Source of the DNA: an uncultured Lachnospiraceae bacterium
GTDB taxonomy: Bacteria > Bacillota > Clostridia > Lachnospirales > Lachnospiraceae
Reading direction: 5' to 3'
Assembly (NCBI GenBank): GCA_900550285.1
Contig: URRW01000044.1
Span: forward strand, 1 to 11,059
DNA: 11,059 nucleotides
The position numbers were made by a program, and so were the translations under genes. Shown piece after piece: positions 7,757 through 11,059 of this stretch. The notes under the pieces are model-generated. The model saw only the letters and a list, made by a program, of their open reading frames with translations. It was not told where the DNA came from and made no database searches. Numbering within the stretch: position 1 is the stretch's first letter; every line of letters begins with the position of its first letter.

Positions 7757-7787
7757 GAAAAAGGGAGGGCGCTGCTTGCAGCGCCCT
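7757..7787 (-). terminator. Intrinsic terminator of the HEAT-repeat gene
   Basis: AGGGCGCTG (7766-7774) and CAGCGCCCT (7779-7787) form a perfect 9-bp GC-rich stem with a four-base loop. On the minus strand the stem is followed by CCC and then five Ts (7762-7758). The T tract exists only in the minus-strand direction, so the terminator serves the leftward HEAT-repeat gene and insulates the ClC operon from it. Confidence 0.85.
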
Positions 7788-7846
7788 AAAAGGAGAAAGT
7801 AGTGAGGTTGAAGGAATAAACCCTTCGATAATAAGATGTAAGCAAA

Positions 7847-8191
7847 TTAAAGGTTTAAATCTCTCGCCTTGTTAAAGGCTTCCTGAACAGCTTTTTTAAC
7901 CACAGGATCCTGCTCCTGGGTAAGCTGATAACGGACGCGGGTCTTGATATAGTCCGTGCCGATTCTTAAAGCCGCTTCACATGCGGTTGTACGGATCTTC
8001 GGATTCTCGTGATCCAGAAAATGAGTAAGCTCGTTGGTGGAATCCTCGTCCGCAATGTCTGCAAGGGCGTTGAGCCCTGCGCAGAGGACTTCTTCGTCCG
8101 CATGCTTGGATCCCATCAGCTTGATAATGCCTGCGCTTTTGCGCTTGGAAGCTAATTTTTTAATCTTGTCAACTGTTGCCTGTTCGCTCAT
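7847..8191 (-). CDS. Small HEAT-repeat protein
   Basis: HEAT repeats are paired antiparallel helices that usually serve as protein-binding scaffolds; the partner of this one is unknown. The 114-residue soluble protein is all-helical in character. It contains two clear repeats, about residues 32-62 (EEVLCAGLNALADIAD, then an LTHFL helix) and 63-96 (PKIRTTACEAALRIG, then a YIKTRVRYQL helix), with a third half-repeat at 96-110 (PVVKKAVQEAFNKA). Each has the typical Pro/Asp turn and Arg or Lys near the start of the second helix. The N-terminal 30 residues are lysine-rich. The ATG at 8191 has GGAGG seven bases upstream (CCTCC at 8199-8203). It is a single-gene unit with its own promoter and terminator. 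No enzyme motif is seen, and the function is not inferred. Confidence 0.85.
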   Translation of the reverse strand: MSEQATVDKIKKLASKRKSAGIIKLMGSKHADEEVLCAGLNALADIADEDSTNELTHFLDHENPKIRTTACEAALRIGTDYIKTRVRYQLTQEQDPVVKKAVQEAFNKARDLNL

Positions 8192-8291
8192 AACAGATCC
8201 TCCCTGGTAATGTCAAACCCGTCGAAGTAGTAAATGAGGATAACCATACGGGCTGTCCATGCTGCCCGGCGGCGTCTGTTTTGTTTTGATG

Positions 8292-8319
8292 ACTCTACTT
8301 TAAACCGAAAGTTTGTCCA
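8292..8319 (-). promoter_or_regulatory. Predicted promoter for the HEAT-repeat gene
   Basis: On the minus strand TGGACA (8314-8319, five of six to consensus) and TAGAGT (8292-8297, four of six) are 16 bases apart. Transcription from here would give a leader of about 95 bases. That leader includes a short CGGGC/GCCCG inverted repeat whose meaning is unclear. A perfect TTGACA nearer the gene is too close to the start to act as a -35. Confidence 0.45.
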
Positions 8320-8689
8320 AATTGTGACAGCTTTCTAAAACGTCGATAAAAGAAAGCGGGATCGGGTCATTTTCTGTTTATAATTGCAGGGAGAAATTTT
8401 AGAATCGGCGGTATTGCGGCAGCCGGATGGATGTGATAAGCTGTAATTGAGCATAATATTCATGAAAATCAGGCTGTCTGGGCCATCTTTGAGCGGATAA
8501 AGCTGCATTCGGCAGGTATGCCGCATCTGTTTTCTTTTCTGGACTCTATGCTTATTACCACAGTAACAACAAAGGGAAGAACGAAAAGGGCGGATGAAGA
8601 ACCGGAGAGTTGCTCCCACAGACAGGAAATGGCAAACCATTTTTAAGTGGGCTGTCATTTTGAGGAGCGATTTTTTGGGAGAAGACCGG
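8320..8689. other. AT-rich stretch with no recognisable gene
   Basis: Between the HEAT-repeat gene's promoter and the Rpn remnant I see no supported gene on either strand. The only longer open frame is on the minus strand (8763 to 8335, 142 codons). It begins inside the Rpn remnant, has a Cys- and His-rich composition with no family signature, and has no Shine-Dalgarno sequence. Base composition is more AT-rich than the flanking genes. No tRNA, CRISPR or paired long repeats were found. The stretch marks the switch from leftward to rightward genes and may be decayed sequence belonging with the Rpn remnant. Confidence 0.5.
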
Positions 8690-9083
8690 ACAAAAGTTTC
8701 TGTAAACAGGGAGCATAAGGATACGGTATTCAGGATGCTGTTTGGAAACAGGAGGATTTGCAAAAACAGAGCACATCGGGGAGGCGGTGGATCATGCGGT
8801 AACGCAGTGCATTAAAAATGGTATTCTGAAGCAATTTTTACAGCAGCAGAGAGCGGAGGTAGTCGCAATGTCAATTTTTGAGTATGATGAAGAAGAGGAA
8901 AAGCGCAAGCTGCGGGAAGCGGAATATGCATATGGCAAAGAAGAGGGAACAAGACAGGGAGAAGATATTTTAAGCCGTCTGATTGCTGTTTTGCTGGAAA
9001 AAGGCGATATGGACAGCGTGCAGCGCGCGGTAAAAAGCAGGCGGGACCGGGAAGCGCTGTATAAAAAATACGGAATCCATTAG
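8690..9083 (+). pseudogene. Rpn-family nuclease / PD-(D/E)XK transposase remnant, internally deleted and frameshifted
   Basis: Intact Rpn-family proteins are about 300 residues, with an N-terminal PD-(D/E)XK nuclease core and a C-terminal helical tail. Here the N-terminal signature VNREHKDTVFRMLFGN is readable at 8702-8749 in one frame, without a good start codon. The conserved tail EAVDHAVTQCIKNGILKQFL, then RAEVVAMSIFEYDEEEE, is readable from about 8775 in the next frame and runs to TAG at 9083. Everything between, including the nuclease active site, is missing, so a deletion of most of the gene plus a frame change lies between about 8745 and 8775. The tail ends in a charged, helix-prone region (KEEGTRQGEDILSRLI). 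No target-site duplication or inverted repeats were seen. The family call comes from remembered clostridial homologues and is fairly confident; loss of nuclease activity is nearly certain. Confidence 0.8.
8868..9083 (+). CDS. Possible stand-alone 71-residue protein from the C-terminal part of the Rpn remnant
   Basis: Inside the Rpn remnant an ATG at 8868 is preceded by a near-perfect Shine-Dalgarno GGAGGT (8855-8860) with a seven-base spacer. The frame is open to TAG at 9083. The product begins MSIFEYDEEEE and is highly charged: an acidic start, a mixed Lys/Glu/Arg middle predicted to be helical, and a basic end. It corresponds to the C-terminal tail of the nuclease family. In E. coli, rpn genes encode such a C-terminal fragment from an internal start, and it inhibits the full-length nuclease. 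By analogy this piece could still be made and could bind Rpn paralogues encoded elsewhere. The ribosome binding site is seen; expression and function are inference. It may equally be untranslated debris. Confidence 0.4.
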   Translation: MSIFEYDEEEEKRKLREAEYAYGKEEGTRQGEDILSRLIAVLLEKGDMDSVQRAVKSRRDREALYKKYGIH

Positions 9084-9140
9084 GACGGCAGGAGGCACGG
9101 CATACTCCGTAAGAGGAAAAGCGATCCGGATTGCCGGAAA

Positions 9141-9158
9141 GCCCTGAAAGGGCGTTTT
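9141..9158 (+). terminator. Weak possible terminator after the Rpn remnant
   Basis: GCCCT (9141-9145) and AGGGC (9149-9153) can form a 5-bp stem around GAA, followed by GTTTTG. The stem and U tract are both short, so this is a marginal candidate. It lies about 60 bases after the remnant's stop and before the ileS promoter. Confidence 0.25.
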
Positions 9159-9214
9159 GTGAAAGGGCGCGGGCTGAACTGCAGCAAATTCCCGAAAATG
9201 CCCCTCCGGAAGTC

Positions 9215-9244
9215 TTGACAACGCACGAATTTGCGCCGTATAAT
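9215..9244 (+). promoter_or_regulatory. Consensus sigma-A promoter for ileS
   Basis: TTGACA (9215-9220) and TATAAT (9239-9244) both match consensus perfectly, with an 18-base spacer, so this should be a strong promoter. Transcription would start near 9251 and run into the T-box leader, leaving control of ileS to the riboswitch. Confidence 0.9.
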
Positions 9245-9251
9245 GAGAAAA

Positions 9252-9588
9252 CATGAGAGACAAAGACTTTGACGAAGACAGTAGGCCAGCGTTGAAAGCT
9301 TCAGCGAGCCGGTAAGGGTGCAAGACCGGTGCGAGTAGAGGTGGCTGAACATCCCTTCCGAGTTGTGCGGTCAAACGATCCCGGCGTATTTTTCAGAAGC
9401 TCCAAAGCAGTTTGGACATCTGGCACATCGGATCTGGTAGGCTGCAACGCCGTTTCCGGCGTTATTGGAAAGCATATTTCCCGGCGCATTCTGGGCGGTC
9501 CGGGCGTATGTTGTAACGGGTGGTAAGCGAAGTCACGATCACAGGTGCCTCGTCCCTTTACAGGGACGGGGCTTTTTATTTTTTTACA
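9252..9588 (+). ncRNA. T-box riboswitch (isoleucine, specifier AUC) controlling ileS
   Basis: This leader RNA senses uncharged tRNA-Ile and lets transcription pass into ileS when isoleucyl-tRNA is scarce. Seen: the base of stem I (TTTGAC at 9268-9273 with GTCAAA at 9370-9375); the apical part with AGCGAGCCGG and GGGTGCAAGACCGG (about 9303-9329), matching the conserved AGAGAGCCGG and GGTG-loop pattern; the specifier region CTGAACATCCCTTCCGAG, with the Ile codon ATC at 9351-9353; a 7-bp hairpin AACGCCG/CGGCGTT (9446-9463); and the T-box GGGTGGTAAGCGA (9518-9530). The TGGT at 9521-9524 can pair with the ACCA end of tRNA-Ile. In the antiterminator, GGG (9518-9520) and GCGA (9527-9530) can pair with TCGTCCC (9550-9556). 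The bulge reads UGGUAA rather than the canonical UGGNACC. The competing terminator follows directly. Confidence 0.92.
9547..9585 (+). terminator. T-box regulated terminator of ileS
   Basis: GCCTCGTCCC (9547-9556) and GGGACGGGGC (9563-9572) form a 10-bp stem with one T-G wobble and a six-base loop, followed by TTTTTATTTTTTT (9573-9585). Its 5' arm contains the TCGTCCC that the antiterminator also needs, so the two structures exclude each other. Confidence 0.93.
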
Positions 9589-9654
9589 AAGAATGAAAGA
9601 AAGATAAAAGCCCTTCCGGCACCGTTTTTTCAAAAATCAGAAAGGAAGAATGCC

Positions 9655-11059
9655 ATGTACAGCAAAGTTGACACAAACTTAAATTTTGTGGAGCGCGAAA
9701 AGAACGTGGAGAAGTTCTGGCGCGACAACGACATTTTCAAAAAAAGTATGGAACAGCGCAGGCAGGGACCTACCTACACCTTTTATGACGGACCGCCGAC
9801 CGCAAACGGAAAGCCGCATATCGGTCATCTGGAAACCCGCGTGATCAAGGACATGATCCCCCGTTACCGCACGATGAAAGGCTACTATGTGCCCCGTAAG
9901 GCAGGCTGGGACACCCACGGGCTTCCGGTTGAGCTGGAAGTGGAAAAGCTGCTCGGGCTGGACGGCAAGGAGCAGATCGAGGAATACGGCCTTGTCCCTT
10001 TCATCGATAAGTGTAAAGAGAGCGTGTGGAAATATAAGGGGATGTGGGAGGACTTTTCCGATACCGTAGGCTTCTGGGCGGACATGGACAACCCTTATAT
10101 TACCTACAATGACGATTATATCGAATCCGAATGGTGGGCGCTGAAGCAGATCTGGGATAAGGGGCTTTTATATAAGGGCTTCAAGATCGTTCCTTACTGC
10201 CCCCGCTGCGGAACCCCCCTGTCTGCGCAGGAAGTGGCGCAGGGCTATAAGGATGTGAAGGAACGCTCCGCGATCGTGCGGTTTAAGGTTGTGGGTGAGG
10301 ACGCATATTTCCTGGCATGGACGACGACGCCGTGGACGCTTCCTTCCAACGTGGCGCTGTGCGTGAATCCGGACGAGTCCTACTGCAAGGTAAAGGCGGC
10401 GGACGGCTATACCTACTATATGGCGGAAGCGCTGCTGGATACCGTTCTCGGAAAGCTTGCCGGCGAGGATACGCCCGCTTACGAAATCCTTGAGCGTTAT
10501 ACCGGAAAGGATCTGGAATACAAGGAATACGAGCCGCTGTTTGACTGCGCGGCAGAAATCTGTGAGAAGCAGAAGAAAAAGGCTTATTTTGTAACCTGCG
10601 ACCGCTACGTTACGCTGACAGACGGTACGGGCGTGGTACATATCGCCCCTGCCTTCGGTGAGGACGACGCAAATGTGGGACGCAACTATGATCTGCCCTT
10701 TGTACAGCTTGTGGACGGCAAAGGCGAGATGACAAAAGAGACTCCGTGGGAAGGCGTTTTCTGCAAAAAAGCCGATCCGATGGTTTTGCAGGCGCTGGAG
10801 GAAAAAGAGCTTTTGTTTGCGGCTCCCAAGTTTGAGCACAGCTATCCGCACTGCTGGCGCTGCGACACGCCCCTGATCTATTATGCGCGTGAATCGTGGT
10901 TTATCCGCATGACCGCCGTAAAGGACGAGCTGATCGCGAACAACAACACGGTCAACTGGATTCCGGAATCCATTGGCAAAGGCCGTTTCGGCGACTGGCT
11001 GGAAAACGTACAGGACTGGGGCATTTCCAGAAACCGTTACTGGGGAACTCCCTTAAACG
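9655..11059 (+). CDS. ileS: Isoleucine-tRNA ligase (partial, C-terminus outside window)
   Basis: IleRS charges tRNA-Ile with isoleucine and edits misactivated valine. The window holds the first 468 codons of about 1030-1050 expected. Seen: FYDGPPTANGKPHIGHL (43-59) with the class I HIGH signature at 55-58; GWDTHGLPVE (84-93); a zinc-ribbon-like YCPRCGTPLS (181-190); the CP1 editing domain with WTTTPWTLPSN (222-232) and GTGVVHIAPAFGEDD (324-338); a second CWRCDTPL; and GISRNRYWGTP near the visible end. KMSKS and the anticodon-binding domain lie outside. The YDGPPTANGKPHIGH form and the order of motifs fit the eukaryote-like type-2 IleRS common in Clostridia. The ATG at 9655 has AAAGGAAG six bases upstream; another ATG at 9650 is out of frame. 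Expression is controlled by the T-box and terminator directly upstream. Confidence 0.97.
   Translation, partial: MYSKVDTNLNFVEREKNVEKFWRDNDIFKKSMEQRRQGPTYTFYDGPPTANGKPHIGHLETRVIKDMIPRYRTMKGYYVPRKAGWDTHGLPVELEVEKLLGLDGKEQIEEYGLVPFIDKCKESVWKYKGMWEDFSDTVGFWADMDNPYITYNDDYIESEWWALKQIWDKGLLYKGFKIVPYCPRCGTPLSAQEVAQGYKDVKERSAIVRFKVVGEDAYFLAWTTTPWTLPSNVALCVNPDESYCKVKAADGYTYYMAEALLDTVLGKLAGEDTPAYEILERYTGKDLEYKEYEPLFDCAAEICEKQKKKAYFVTCDRYVTLTDGTGVVHIAPAFGEDDANVGRNYDLPFVQLVDGKGEMTKETPWEGVFCKKADPMVLQALEEKELLFAAPKFEHSYPHCWRCDTPLIYYARESWFIRMTAVKDELIANNNTVNWIPESIGKGRFGDWLENVQDWGISRNRYWGTPLN

Noticed and set aside
7665..7850. Fluoride riboswitch upstream of the ClC gene
   Set aside because: I looked for the conserved GGNGATGG and CTGATGACTCCTAC elements on the minus strand; neither is present, and the predicted leader is only about 25 bases.
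8335..8763. A 142-codon minus-strand frame in the AT-rich gap
   Set aside because: It has no Shine-Dalgarno, overlaps the Rpn remnant, and shows no recognisable domain; chance openness in a decayed region is the simpler explanation.
10168..10851. A 227-codon frame on the minus strand inside ileS
   Set aside because: It is antisense to strongly conserved IleRS sequence with recognisable motifs and has no plausible ribosome binding site or family signature.
1..11059. CRISPR array, tRNA or rRNA genes, insertion sequence ends
   Set aside because: No regularly spaced repeats, no tRNA-like cloverleaf sequence outside the T-box, no rRNA sequence, and no paired terminal inverted repeats around the Rpn remnant were found by eye.

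Overview
The window looks like chromosome from a Gram-positive anaerobe of the Clostridia, most likely a Lachnospiraceae-type gut bacterium. The evidence is strong GGAGG ribosome binding sites, a T-box leader in front of ileS, an IleRS of the clostridial type-2 kind, a lone DegV protein, and an Rpn-type nuclease remnant of the sort abundant in Lachnospiraceae. Genes are moderately GC-rich; the stretch from about 8320 to 8690 is visibly more AT-rich. The taxon is an inference from protein style, not a measured match.

Layout. Positions 1-8191 are read leftward (minus strand), in this order of transcription: a solitary small HEAT-repeat protein (8191-7847) with its own promoter and a strong terminator; a ClC-type anion transporter (7664-6351) with its own promoter; a UMF1-family MFS transporter 21 bp downstream (6329-5085); a promoter; nicotinate phosphoribosyltransferase (4968-3511); a DegV/FakB-like fatty-acid-binding protein (3475-2600); and then pseF (2540-1842), pseI (1849-800) and pseG (818 to beyond the window edge). 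No convincing terminator is seen between the transporter pair and the pse genes, so read-through across the whole block is possible.

The three pse genes overlap one another. They encode late steps of CMP-pseudaminic acid synthesis: UDP-sugar hydrolysis (PseG), condensation with phosphoenolpyruvate (PseI) and CMP activation (PseF). This nonulosonic acid usually decorates flagellin or surface polysaccharide. The missing partners (PseB, PseC, PseH) and any glycosyltransferase would lie beyond position 1 or elsewhere.

Positions 8192-11059 are read rightward. After an uninformative stretch comes a wrecked Rpn-family (PD-(D/E)XK) nuclease gene. Only its N-terminal signature and its C-terminal third remain, in different frames, but the C-terminal part still has its own Shine-Dalgarno and ATG and could make a 71-residue protein. 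Next is a canonical sigma-A promoter, an isoleucine T-box riboswitch with specifier AUC and a textbook terminator, then the first 468 codons of ileS. The C-terminal part of ileS, including KMSKS and the anticodon-binding domain, is outside the window.

The most interesting item is the Rpn remnant. Its surviving piece corresponds to the part that in E. coli rpn genes is made separately from an internal start as an antitoxin.
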